Below are positions 24,121-35,685 of a DNA stretch of 64,000 bases, one piece after another (the first letter of the stretch is position 1; each line of letters starts with the position of its first letter). The stretch is from contig QANU01011207.1 of assembly GCA_003254905.1 (NCBI GenBank), forward strand, positions 1,290,716 to 1,354,715, read 5' to 3'. A program made the translations under genes and the position numbers. The DNA comes from Nissolia schottii. Taxonomy: Eukaryota; Streptophyta; Magnoliopsida; Fabales; Fabaceae. The notes under the pieces were generated by a model that was not told the origin of the DNA, did no database searches, and saw only the letters and a list, made by a program, of their open reading frames with translations.

Positions 24121-26533
24121 TCAGGAAAAACCTACTATATCATCTAAAATATTTTGAACATGACAAGCCAAATGGGAATGGTGACCATAACAAATACTAG
24201 CCAACAATCCTCCATATGCTAAAGAGTGTACTCCGAGATGAAAAATGTGTTCTCTTGCATGATCGCTGTAAGTTTGTTCTTCACATATCTGAATGCTATT
24301 CTTAGATTCATGAGAGAAACACGTGTCTGTTTTGTTAACATGAGCCCCAGGATCCACTGTATTGGAAATGTTGTTAGACTTTAGCCAGCTGAAGTCGATA
24401 GGATCCTTAATTGATCTCAGAAAATGACAACCATAGACAAGGAAATTCCAAACCTTGTGCGTTTCATCTGAGACACAATGAAGAAACTCATCTGATACAT
24501 TCTCAAAATCAGCACTTTTAATTTGACCATTTGACATACCGGCTCTAAATCTATCCATTAATGAACACTTAGAGCATCTGAGCTTAGTGACAGAAGAGAC
24601 GTTCAGAACAACCATACCCAATTTAACAAACTTACTCCATCCTGGACTTCTGGCAAGAGACAACAAAGCCTCGCCAGCGCCAGTCCAAAAATTTGCAACG
24701 GATGCAATCAGTGAAGATTCAGAGTTGAAGAGATAATGAGTTGCACCTGCAAGGAACAAAGAAAATGCTGCACTGGTCCTGCTCATGTCGAAAGCCTCTA
24801 ACTGGTTTTGATTGATTTCAGAAGGTGCAGACAAGAAATCACCAGCACGAACATTATATGCTGAAGCAAGAGTTGTGTAGGCATTTAGAGAGAGGTAGTG
24901 CAGTGGATGCAGCATGAATTTGTAATGTGAATTTTCTTCAATGTCACTCAGACCCTGCATAAGAATCTTCTCAAGGTTCTCGCAACAAGACTCAGGATCA
25001 CCAACCGTAAGGTACTCCGATACAACATCTTCAACGGAATCAGCCAGTCTTCTATCTGCAATGTCTCTGAAAACCTTGTGACTGGAACATGAACCAGATG
25101 AATCATGTCTGGAAACAGAAACTTCCTGAACAATGAATTGCCCATGATGTTAGGGCTAGGCCAATAACATGGGTGAATCATTCCACTTGAAACAAGAAAA
25201 ACAGTTATCACAACATATTGTGATGAGCACACCCAGGGCAGAGAAAAACCCTTAGCTCAGTGACTTATAGAAAACCTTTGAGAAAGGCTAACCTAACTAA
25301 CTATAACAGAATACCAATTTCAAAGTCTTACTTGCAATGCGTGATCCACGAATGTGAAAGGTAGAGCGCTACATCGTTTGCAACAACAAATAAACCTATA
25401 CTTTGTCCATAGATCCAATTGTCGAATTGCCTAGAAATGCAAAATACAAATGGAAATTATCACAACCAAGAGCAAAAATAACTGATCAATGACGCAGCAT
25501 ACCTTAGACTGCAAGAGATCAGTGTATGCTACAGTGACCTCTTCTCCTTTTTTGATTCTCTTGATACTCCTCACTATCAATCTTGGTCCATAGCCCTGCT
25601 CCCCTTCTTCTACATTCATAAAAAAGTCACCCCCAATTAAATATTAATAATAATCATCATGTTATATTTATCATGCAATCCTAACTAAGCTAAAATACTT
25701 TCTAAAAAGATTAAAATTGTGAACACCTTTTGCAAATTCACTAGTGCTAGTAGCACAAACCCCACTATCTATCTGCAAAAAGAAGCACAATTCCCCACTC
25801 AATGAAGAACAGAAGCATAATTGTAGCAGAAACAAAAAGGTAGTAGATGAACAAGTACTTGTGATTCACGAGAACTGCGAGCGAAGGGAGCTATTCGAAG
25901 CTTCGATTCCTCGGAATGCGAAGAAGAAGAGAGGACGAAGCGGTAGCACGCATTGGGAGAACAGCTGTGGTTGATCCAAGAGAAGGCGGTGCCATAAACC
26001 GCGATCCCGATTGCGCAACCTTCCTTATCCTGCACCTCTACCGCGTTCGTTAGCACCGCGCACAGCGCAACCGCCGCCTCCTCCAACACGGCGCCGTCCG
26101 GCTCCCGCTCCCCGCGCAGCTCCGCAATCGCGATGGCCAAAGCTCCGGCGCCAATCCTCATCCTCTCGGAGACCTCGTCTTCGTCGTCGTGCCAGGTCAG
26201 CTTGTGGATGTTGGAGAGCAAGCCGGCAATCCGACCACAACGGGCGGGGCGGTGGGAGAGGAGGAGGTTGAGGGCGGCACGGAGGTCGGAGGAGTCTGCG
26301 GCGGGGTGGTGGTGAATAAGGCGGTTGGCGGCGGAGCAGGGAGGGGAGCAGTAGAGGAAGGGAGAAGGTGGATCGTAATTGATGATGGGAGATGGAGGGA
26401 GGCGAGAGAAACAAGCGGAGCAGTGAGTGTGGAGGTTGGAATTGTGGAGAGAGAAAGCGAGAGGGGTGAGAGGTGGGGTCATGTCTGTGGCTGTGTCTAT
26501 GTCTTCTTCCATGGCTCTCATCTCCATCTCCAT
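24121..26533 (-). CDS. SET domain protein, SET DOMAIN GROUP 41-like
   Basis: Five exons on the minus strand: 26533-25859, 25772-25727, 25609-25503, 25430-25332 and 25125-24121. All introns are GT-AG and the frame is open for 643 codons to TGA. The start is the first ATG of the MEMEMRAMEED cluster; ATGs two and four codons later are equally possible. Exon 1 encodes a Cys-containing N-terminal region and the split SET core motif NHSCSPNACYRF; exon 3 carries the second SET signature GEEVTVAYTDL; exon 4 carries a Cys cluster (ICCCKRC) in the post-SET position. The long C-terminal exon is helical and TPR-like in character. The layout fits plant SMYD-like SDG41. The family transfers methyl groups from S-adenosylmethionine to lysine; the substrate is unknown. 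Exon 1 is unusually GC-rich for the window. Confidence 0.9.
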
Positions 26534-26675
26534 CTTCTTCTCTCCGCTTCTCTGCAACGGCAACTACCACCTTGAATCTATATAGTCCATAATGAGACCC
26601 ATTTAATTTATAAGGGTAAAGAAATTCTAATAAGCTTATTCCTCTGTCTCGTCCCTTCGTGATTAACATAAAATT

Positions 26676-26897
26676 TTAAAAATGTTACATCTACACCCAA
26701 TTTCATATACTCATACATATACCATTAATAATGCACAAACTTTATTCTCACGAGTACACAAACATTACAAACTTGTATATAATACTCTCAACTATACTTA
26801 ATTAAGTGCACAAACATTACATGAGTTAAAATACAAACTTTATGTGTATAAGTACGAGGTATATGTATAGTGTATAATTTTTAGTGTACGTGTAGCA
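26676..26897. mobile_element. Short TIR element (MITE), same family as 11172-12374
   Basis: The left end ATGTTACATCTACACCC..CTCATACATATACC is an imperfect inverted match of the right end GGTATATGTATAG..GTGTACGTGTAGCAGAAC over about 45 bp. The interior contains GCACAAACATTAC and ACAAACTTTAT words, reverse complements of those in the 121-bp repeat at 11520-12226. No coding capacity. Confidence 0.5.
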
Positions 26898-27372
26898 GAA
26901 CTCATAAAATTTATATTATCTAGTACAAAAACCTCTATCTAATGCCTTCTTTTTTGTTATGCGTAAGATAAAATGCATAATGTGTAATTATATATGTTGT
27001 GAACACATTGTAGAATCATATTTAATTTTATAAAATAAATAATAGTAATTAATGCATTTTCTGTGAATAAATATAAATCATTAAAATTATAACTCAAATT
27101 GATTGGAGAGATCATTTTTAAAATTATATTAAAGTAATTAAAAAATCAAAACATTCATATTATGAGTCAAAAGAATTCTTGTTGCATGAAGGGAAATATG
27201 AAGAGACTTCGAAAATAGATGGTTATTAAGACTTAAGACAGTGCATTAATCATTGTAATGTTTATGGAGTGGATGCGACAGCGCTTAGTGTTGTATCCTA
27301 TTCATAACTAAGTCTCGCGTTGACTAGGGGAGAGGAGAAGCACCCAAAGACTGCAGGATAAAAGAAGCAGTC

Positions 27373-27535
27373 GGACGCTTTCTCGGCCTTTCGGCTAAGA
27401 GCAAGTGGGAAGTGTAGTATATGTTAATTATTTATTTTTTGAGGAGAGGGGCTACACAGTAGCTTGCTACTGGGCCTTTTGAGTGTTGTCCATGCATTGC
27501 ACTATTGCAAGGTCTGCTGCACCCTACCAATTCTA
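27373..27535 (+). pseudogene. U2 snRNA pseudogene
   Basis: The start CTTTCTCGGCCTTTCGGCTA is almost the conserved 5' end of U2 snRNA. The branch-point-recognition GTAGTA (27414-27419) is kept, but a short insertion (GGAAGTG) sits before it. The stem II region after it is missing. Then come an Sm-like TTATTTTTTGAG, a stem-loop resembling U2 stem III (GGGGCTACACAGTAGCTTGC...) and a 3' hairpin around GCATTGCACTATTGCAAGGT. The deletion, the insertion and the lack of a clear plant USE (RTCCCACATCG type) with spaced TATA upstream indicate a dead copy. Confidence 0.75.
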
Positions 27536-27866
27536 GTTTAAAGGTTTTATTCTTGGTCTGCCCAATTTATATTAAGATCATTTTCTTTACAATTAAAAAA
27601 AAAAAAACTTGTCCAAGGAAATATTTTGGAAAAATTACTAAACCATGTGCTAAAACGCAACAAAAAAAAAACAAGAAGGTGCTAAAATGCATTCCACCCC
27701 AGTTTTATTTGCACAAGTGATTTTTTATGTTTTCATTTCTTCACTTCGCCATCACTACGTGGAACCAAGTTTAGAAATTAAACAATAATAAAATTCAGTT
27801 TTCTCCATTATTTTTACTCTTATAGACTCCAACCTCTTTAGTTATACTAAGGCAGTAATTACAAAT

Positions 27867-29055
27867 TTAACAAAATATATATGAATTTTTATCATCATCA
27901 CCTCTACTTACTAGGCCTAAAATGATGCCTAGAGTAGTAGGTTGAGTATATGATATCTGACCAGAGCGAAATATGCAAAAACACAAAGAGAAGTACTGGT
28001 AAACAATGAAAGTTGGGATCCACTTCAAACCATAGCAGTAGGTTATGAAGAAGGCGGTTCCAAAAGCTATCATCATGCTTGTTATGGAGAAGAATAGTGT
28101 TGACAAGTAAAAAAACAAAAGGTCCCATTGATGCCTTGAAGCTGATCTAAGTGATGGTCCTCAAGTAATTTCAGCAGCTCCTTCCCAAAGTGAACATGGT
28201 TTGCACTTGCACTCGCGCGCGCCAGCTGCAATGTGCAGCACTGTAGGCATGCCTCAGCCTATGATCTTTATCTAAGAGCAGTTTGGCAGCTTCCCCTGAA
28301 ACAATGTCATAATTAATTGATTAGACTAGTTTTAACTACAAGTTTGAGAGAAAGAAAGAATGCTGAATGCTGAACTCGTTTCTGCTAGAAAATCACAGTT
28401 AGGAAATTTATATTGATATGAAGTGACCGTGGGTGGTAACATGTGGTTCCAGAGTTGCTGAGGTTCCAACAACAGTTTCCGATTCCCTGTCAAAGCCAAG
28501 AAATTTGTAATAAATGTTGTGCCACCAATTGATTATGCTAATTTACTCGAGGAACCGAGTGAGTGTGTTACGTTCGATTACCAAAGAAAATAAATATAGT
28601 TATGTTTATAAATTAATTACAGATGTGCTACGTAAAGAATAATAAGTTCTTTGTTACATTTTAATTAGCTAGTAGTTTTACAAACTATATTAATATTACG
28701 AATCCATAAAACACTTGTTAATTACCTCTCAAGCTCATCCCATATTTGTTTGGCTGTTTTGCACCTGGAAATCTTTCTAAAAGTCTCCGGATTTACCTCA
28801 CAATATAAGATGTTCTTTGCTCCTGAATCTTGTTCTATATTCTTCATGTCTTCATCGTCATATTCTTTCTTCTTCTATACCTTGTATTATCTTTTTTTGA
28901 AATCTTTGGTCCATTTTTAATCATGAGCCAGAGTTTCGAGTCCACAAGATGTACAAATATCCTCATATGCTCCTTCCATTTACTGTAATTTGAGCCATCA
29001 AAGTATGGTGGTCTCGAGATGCTCTCATAGTTGTGCTCATCAAATTTTCAGCCAT
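27867..29055 (-). pseudogene. Broken gag-like (UBN2/DUF4219) - ankyrin - PGG gene
   Basis: Read on the minus strand from an ATG at 29053-29055 (MAENLMST), the frame must shift by one base at about 29020 to read YESISRPPYFDGSNYSKW, the hallmark start of copia gag-type UBN2/DUF4219 domains. Further on are VNPETFRKISRCKTAKQIWDEL and a GT donor near 28728. A next exon-like piece starts after CTTTGACAG near 28488. Ankyrin-like sequence (LHIAA, then ANHVHFGKELLKLLEDHH after a frame change) spans about 28145-28300. The end (27867-28118) is PGG-domain-like membrane sequence (MIAFGTAFFITYCYGLKWIP). Several frameshifts and a shortened ankyrin region make it a pseudogene. Intact plant relatives are ITN1-type membrane ankyrin proteins. 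Confidence 0.65.
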
Positions 29056-31944
29056 TGATTTAACCTATAACTAAGGACATTATTTTTTCAAGTTAATAAT
29101 TACTCTCTCTCTCTCTTTATTTTTAATCATTAATGTATAATTTTACTTAATTACATTGAATCAATAATATATCTATAAGTAAAAAATGATAAATAAGAGT
29201 AGACAAAGCGATTGAAAAATGTTAATTACTCATAGACATCTATTTAATTATTCAAATGGCATTAAAAATATATAAATAAATAAAAGTCATGACGTCGAAA
29301 TGCAAGAGAAGGGGTCCACACGTGCAAAGTAAAGTTTGAACGGCAACGTTTTCCTCCTGCCCTTGCCTGCACAAACTAAAGATTTGGCAAAAGAATATCA
29401 GCAATTAATTAAGTGGATCGAGTAATTTTATAACAAGTGAAACTATATGAATGATTTCAATGATTTGCAGAATGGATAATTTCATTAGCTTCAATCGGAA
29501 CTTATATAAAAAGAAGAGTAATTAATAGATACTAGTATACACTTGGTCACATGGTATAATTCCCCATACGTGACAGCTCATGTAACTAACTTACATCATA
29601 ACTACGAAACATACTTAACCGTCTCTAACAGTAGCTAACTGTTTAACTAACTGGTTAGGGGAGTTTATACTTACTATATACTACTACTATAACTCAAGAA
29701 GTAAATTAAGACAACCGAAAAATTAATATTAAATACCACAGTTAATTAAGAGGAGGTGGAACTTAAAACATGCATCAGAAGAAGAGGATGATGAAGAAGT
29801 GGCATATAAATTATACAGAAAGATAGGGAAGTAAGAGTACTAGAAAGAGAAAACATTCTTTGCTTGTGCCATGGCTTTTTAAAGATGAGATTAATGCACC
29901 TAAATAATAATTAAAAAAAAGAAAGAGAAATTATTACACTATCAAAAAGCCAGCTCAAGCACAATGTGCACGAAGTTGCAATGTAATGTGATGGAAGGCT
30001 TCCTTTTCCAAGCCCGTCAACAAGAGTTTAAGTAAAGCAATGATTAATGTTAGCATCCACCCACTCTTCATCTTAACCATTTAGTGAATGCTTTTAAAAT
30101 TTTAAAACATTAAAACTTTATCTCATTTAATAGTTAAAAAGATAAGTAAAAAATGAATTAAGAGACTAAACATTACTTATAAAATGGAATACGAACACGA
30201 GAAGGATTTGACTAAGGAAGCATAAATAGCAATTATGCATTAAAAAAATATAAAATTTATATATTTTTGATAACATTAATGCTTCATAAATTTAAACTTT
30301 CCTATACTGGACATTAGTGAGCACACTCAAAAGAGAATATTTCGAAAAAAGAGAGTCTATTATTGAGTAAATACCACCTTTATAAGTTAGTCTCCCTAAA
30401 TAGTATTTAAAAAGACATTTAATTATAATACAGGACAAAATACATAATTATATTATATATAATTATAAATAGAGTTTCGCTGACAAGTATCATGAACTAA
30501 CAATCATTTGTTAGTTTTCCCAGTATAATTTTTTTTTTTGACAAATAGAAAATGAAATTGACCATGATGTCTACCATGACATGTTAAATATTGGAGTTGC
30601 TTCCTGTTGGAAGGTTACTTTGGCGACTTGCTTATGGTAACGAGTTTGATACTAGGAGACAGTTGTTAGGGATGTCACATAACGACTTAGCCTCTACCCC
30701 TTTATTAATCCCTAATTAATTAGTTTTTGAGATGTGATTTTCAACAACAATGATTTCGACTCTCCCACTTGTGTTGTATTCTAAAAATATATTCTTAAAA
30801 GATTCGATTAATTAATTATTAATTGTTTGATTTATATATATATATATATATATATTTTGTGCGTGTGTGAGAGAGATCTGAGATTTATAATAACTTATTA
30901 TAGATAAATTCAAATTTAAATAAGCCGAAAATAAATTGGGGCATGGCGAATTTTGAGATTGGACTTCGAGTTTTTGGTTTGAGAATTGATTATTTTATGT
31001 GAATTTTATATTATATGTTGTCAAGTTTTATTTTCTAAGAATTGATTATTTTATGTGAATTTTATATTATATGTTGTCAAGTTTTATTTTCTAACTTTTT
31101 ATTAATGGTATGAGATGAAACTTAATAACATATACAATTCACGTGATAATTAATTTGTTTCGCTAAGTTTTGAATATAACTGAGATTTTGACCAAAAATA
31201 AATAAGCTGGACTCAGACCAAAAACTTATTGGGCTAAGGTAATCTAAATTCCATGATAGGAAAATGGTAAACCGAATTCTGGGGGAAAAGGCTAAATGGG
31301 TTTTGGTGTCAATTAAGAATAACAATTTAAAGGGACAAATTTTTAATGAATTTTTTTAAAAAAAATATAAAATTTGTAATTTTTTAAGGAAATATACGTA
31401 ACTCTATTTTTTTTTTCTCTTTCATAAATAATGAATGAAAATTCAAGTAGGATTATTTTTTAAATAATATTAAATAATAAAATATTTCAAACAAAAAACA
31501 TATCCAAAATATGTTTGATAACCACATAAGGCATTATATATATATAACAACATAAGGCATCATATATGTATATATGGTGATTGATATGCTGATAACCATA
31601 TAAGCCATCATAGCTGACAATTGGATTTATGTGCAGTGCGGTTTGTGCCGTTGTCAATCATGGAAAGACGTATCCATAAGTGCCATATTAAATATGGATG
31701 CTTGGCATTTCTCATATCAATGCATCATAAAGTTCCAAGTAAATAATAATAATAATGTCTGCAACTATTCTCCATAAAAAGAAAAATATTGGACGAAAGG
31801 CATTCTATAGTCAAAGATTTGGTTCATCAATATATTGGACTGCCATGTGTACCCTTCACTGGTTTAAGTGGGGTGGACAGCACAGCACACGCACGCGCAC
31901 GCGCCTGGAAATAGCTATACACACGTGAACGCGAAATAAATAAA
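29056..31944. other. Intergenic AT-rich DNA
   Basis: No gene-quality frame on either strand. It holds CT/GA and TA microsatellites (29103-29118 and 30833-30855), a short tandem duplication (listed separately), and a slightly GC-richer stretch at 30590-30710 that might be a decayed repeat but shows no clear family. Confidence 0.45.
30982..31093. repeat. Perfect 56-bp tandem duplication
   Basis: AGAATTGATTATTTTATGTG starts at 30982 and again at 31038. The two 56-bp copies (30982-31037 and 31038-31093) are identical by eye, which suggests a recent slippage or unequal event. Confidence 0.9.
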
Positions 31945-32325
31945 TAAATAAATATGTTTTTAACCTTTAAAAAAAATTATAAATTTTATGTTTTACTTCT
32001 AAAAAAATTTTTGTTTCAAAATAGTCCATAAAAATTCTTTTGGTAGAATTTAGTCTTTACCGATTAAAATGGTCGTTGCACTTAACTTAACCACGTCACA
32101 CTTTACATGATGACTTAACTCAACCTCTTTGATCAAACTCAACTTAGAATACCCATGACCATAACCCATAATTAAAAAAATTAAAAATTAAAAAAATTAA
32201 AAACCCTTATTTCTCACATGCTTCCTCTTCTCTCCTCTTCTTATTTTCTAACAAATTCTTTTAAGAGTAAAACATAAAATTTGTAATTTTTTAATGACTA
32301 AAAATATATTTAATCCAAAAAAATA
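31945..32325. mobile_element. MITE with ~60-bp inverted ends
   Basis: The left end (ATATGTTTTTAACCTTTAAA..., then AAATTTTATGTTTTACTTCT) is an inverted match of the right end (AAGAGTAAAACATAAAATTT, then GACTAAAAATATATTTAATC). The interior includes the phrase ATTTAGTCTTTACCG. A single similar end occurs at 32786-32846 (AAATATATTATTAGTCCCTA). No coding capacity; target duplication unclear. Confidence 0.6.
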
Positions 32326-32785
32326 TCAAAATTACTAAAGAAAATAATTTTATTGTTGTACCATTTACTCTTTCCGTTCTTCAGTGTTAGTCTCTTATGT
32401 TTTTCTAGATCCATTAATAATCTAATGTATCTAGATACATTTGTGTTTAGATGCATTAAATTATCAATGATTATAAAATTATAAAAGAGACTAACATTGA
32501 TAAATAGAGAAAATACATAAAAGTCATAATAATAATGACAATAATTAATTGTTATAGACAACATATTATTTTTAGTCATGATAGGCTAAAGGTAGAGTAA
32601 TATTTTGGGTCCAATAATTTTATTTAGAGGATTGCTACGATATTTTAGTCATAATATGCGATACTAATACACTAACCTCAATTGTTCCTTATTAAGTGTA
32701 TTGAAGGTTATTCTTGTTTTAATTATTTTAAAAAGTTTAAATTTTATTAATTTATTAGTTAATCATGATTTGATCCTATAAAAAA

Positions 32786-32960
32786 TGGTTAAATATATTA
32801 TTAGTCCCTAAAAAATTACATATTTTGTGTTTTATCTTAGAAATTATTTTGTTAAGAAATTGTCCTTAATGAATTTTTTTGATAGGATTTAGTCTTTGAA
32901 ATTAATTTTTTTTAACAAATCATCCTCGACAAATTATTTATTTATAATTTAATGTAAAAT
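32786..32960. repeat. Partial copy of the 31945-32325 MITE family
   Basis: Begins TTAAATATATTATTAGTCCC followed by a TTTTGTGTTTTATCTTAG block matching the end of the neighbouring element, then GGATTTAGTCTTTG. The opposite end is missing. Confidence 0.45.
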
Positions 32961-34560
32961 ATATAAAACTTGTAATGTATATTTATAACTAGGAATAGGG
33001 TCCGGCAATAGCTTAATGTAAAATATTGATAGCTAACTTGGTGAAAGAAGAAAGTGGTAAGTGATGACGGAGGGCATGTTGGGGAAAGGCAAGACAGAGA
33101 AAGTCATTAACTCATTATCGTCGTCCCCCAGGTGGCGGTGTAGAAGGAAAGGTAACTCTGAGTAAACGCTGAATCGGTGATATTGGGTTTTATACCTTGG
33201 GGGATTATTAGGGTATGGGGACGCGTAACTCAAATGATTGTGGATGAAGTTGCTACTATTATATATTTCTAGAAGAATTCTCATGCTGGGTAGGGGACAA
33301 AGAGATTGTGTTGCAGGTGTGAGAAGGAGGATGGCTGGTTTCAAACCACGTGATGAGATTGGCAGGCAGTATATATGGTGGACACAATGTTGGAGTAACA
33401 TTAAAACTTTTTCAAAAATAAAACTAGGGTAAGTTCATAAATCACCTATGAAGAAACCGTTAGACAATATTCCCTTTTCCAGCAGTTCAGAAAGAGAGAG
33501 AATTGAAGAACAGGCCATTAATTGCTACGTGTAGGCCATTAATTGAAGAACAGGTCATTTGGCTTGCGTCTGACCGATTAACTATCAAAGACTATTTTTT
33601 AAGTCTGTCCTGTTTGAGAGGCCTCGTCTAGAGCTTGATAGGTCTGATTGTATATATTTTTTTATTATAAAAAATCTTTTGTTTGACCTATTACTACGAC
33701 ATCTATTACTATGACCTCTTACACAATCAACAATACAATATTCAATAACAATAATCAACCATCTTTCAAGATCTAAGACTAATAATATCCAAATACCTTT
33801 CTGGATCTAAGCTTAAAACATTACCTAAATTATATTAATAAATATGATTTGATAAAATATTACAAAAAGTGATATTAGTAAAATATTCATTCTACTTGAA
33901 AGTTTGAGAAACCCCATCATAGGAAACGTTTGTTCCCTTCCATCCTTCTTTCTCGCTTTCACGAGGTCCGCCATAGCCTAATAAATCAAAAAAATAATAA
34001 TAATTAGAGAAAAAGAACGTATGCAGGGCGGGCGGAAAGAAATAGTTGGTTGCGGCGGGTAATAGTGTTTTTGACAAAGGAGAAAAGTACGCGGTTTCAA
34101 AGGTCATAATTTTACTCTTTCCTTTCTCTCCAAATACAGATAAAAATTAGCCCAAACAATTAAAATAAAATGATACATATATAATTCTATAATGTTTTCT
34201 GCATGTACATGAAACAACAATTAACTACATGCATGCACCCCCATTGAAACAGTGTAAAAGACGTACCAGAAATGAATAATTAATGATGCAATTCATGATC
34301 ATGATGACACTGAATCTAAAAGAAAGACCCTAAGTAAAGCAATAAGCATAGCCAATAATTAATCTATTCTAAGATGGAAATCCAACTATGACAGCAGGGA
34401 CACAAGCACAACTTTCTAACTTTGGCATGAGTGCATGACCATCAAAGTGATCCAAAATACCATGCAGACGGAGAGAAGGGAACCATTATTGGTGTGGTCC
34501 ACGTACGTACAACCATGAAAGTGAAACCCTAATAAACCATACACAGAGAGAAGGGAACCA
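32961..34560. other. Intergenic DNA with a gene-like remnant
   Basis: 33033-33401 on the minus strand contains an open stretch with HLSYASPYPNNPP, resembling part of the small ORF at 34561-34806, but without a supported start or splice structure. 33500-33570 has a short imperfect repeat (GAAGAACAGGCCATTAATTG). 34460-34570 has a duplicated AGAGAAGGGAACCATTATTG phrase, probably in the 3' UTR of the ORF at 34561-34806. Confidence 0.35.
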
Positions 34561-34806
34561 TTATTGCTGCGATGGCCGCCGTGGCTGAGAGTATGAGAGT
34601 GCAGATTCAACGGTGACCCTGCAGGGTGGGTTCTCATTCCCTTGTTGGGGGTTAGGAGGAGGAGAGGCGGGGGAGGCGTAACTGAGATGTTGCTGGATGA
34701 AGTGTGGCTGAGTGACACTGGGTGGGTTCTGATTCCTTTGAGGAGGAGAGGGGGTGGAGGCGGCGTGACTGAGATGTTGCTGGATCAAGTTGTCAGTGCC
34801 AGTCAT
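34561..34806 (-). CDS. Small Pro/Gln-rich hypothetical protein with internal repeat
   Basis: An 81-codon ATG-to-stop frame (MTGTDNLIQQHLSHAAS...) made of two related ~30-residue units, each beginning IQQHLS(H/Y)A and continuing with PSPPQRNQNPP or PPPNPQQGNENPP. DNA repeats (GGGTGGGTTCT, then GACTGAGATGTTGCTGGAT) show the duplication at nucleotide level. I do not recognise the family. In favour of a gene: the composition differs from the AT-rich surroundings and a similar fragment lies at about 33200-33290. Against: the short length and no known domain. Confidence 0.35.
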   Translation of the reverse strand: MTGTDNLIQQHLSHAASTPSPPQRNQNPPSVTQPHFIQQHLSYASPASPPPNPQQGNENPPCRVTVESALSYSQPRRPSQQ

Positions 34807-34862
34807 TCTGTTTGGGAGGAATGGAGGAACGTACTTCTTCTTGCTCTATATATGGTTTATGA

Positions 34863-34960
34863 GCGTACACCAAAAAATATACACCATACATACACCTTAT
34901 ATTTATATACATAAAATTTGTATTTTAATATCTGTAATGTTTGTGCATTTAATTAATGTA
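34863..34960. repeat. End fragment of the TIR family at 11172 and 26676
   Basis: GCGTACACCAAAAAATATAC, CATACATACACCTT and, further on, GTAATGTTTGTGCATTTAAT match the end and interior of the other two copies. The second inverted end was not found. Confidence 0.4.
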
Positions 34961-35045
34961 GCATATTTGATATTTTATACATATCCAGAGATGGAAGGCA
35001 TCTAAGTGTCACAAATTTCTTATTTGTTAATATATTTTGGTTTTA

Positions 35046-35390
35046 CTTATTCAAAGATGCGGGTATTGAACCCCTATCAAGTATGTCGGTTGTGTTCAAA
35101 ATGTATCTCTAATGTATTTAAATATATTTAAATATATTAAGTTAGAAATGAATTTTAAAAAGATAATTTTGAAAATGATTAACATTAAAAAAAGTAGACG
35201 GAGTAATCGGAACAATCAATTATGGTCAATTAATTGAGTGATGATCACCGGCCTGTGCACAAAGTAGCTTGTGTTGTGTTCCCTTGTTCATATAACTTTC
35301 TTTACCACCGAAAAAAAAATAAAAAAATTCTTAATTCAACAAGAAATTGCAAAATGATTACTTATCTATACAGTGGGACTTATAAGATAA
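35046..35390. repeat. Local direct duplication, copy 1
   Basis: About 340 bp from CTTATTCAAAGATG to the GGGACTTATAAG region is repeated at 37804-38140, including GGTCAATTAATTGAGTGATG, CGGCCTGTGC, AAAGTAGCTTGTG and TTCTTAATTCAACAAGAAAT. Non-coding. Confidence 0.85.
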
Positions 35391-35489
35391 ATTCTTTTAC
35401 AAAGGCTCTACTTCCCATTCCCCCAAAATGGCCCATCTACGTGTCACAAATTTGTTAATTATTACTTCTCTTTCCTTCCCTCGCCAAAT

Positions 35490-35685
35490 CAATTAGTTTA
35501 AAATAAGGATCTAATTTTGAAATACTTTTTATACAAAAGTAATATGAGGAGTAATTGATTAATTGATAATATATATCAAAAGTAATAATGAAATTTATGA
35601 GGAATAACCCTCTGTCTCAATACTCTCCCCATTTGGTAGTGTGAATCTTTTCGCAATGATTGAAGGTGAAAAAGGTTAAATGGCA
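35490..35685. repeat. Second duplicated segment, copy 1
   Basis: Contains GTTTAAAATAAGGATCTAAT, TAATAATGAAATTTA and GATTGAAGGTGAAAAAGGTT, all repeated at about 36963-37220. Copy 1 is interrupted at its right edge by the hAT-like insertion. Confidence 0.75.

Noticed and set aside
26025..26669. 214-codon minus frame and several plus frames rich in Arg and Pro
   Set aside because: They overlap the GC-rich exon 1 of the SET gene and are shadow frames.
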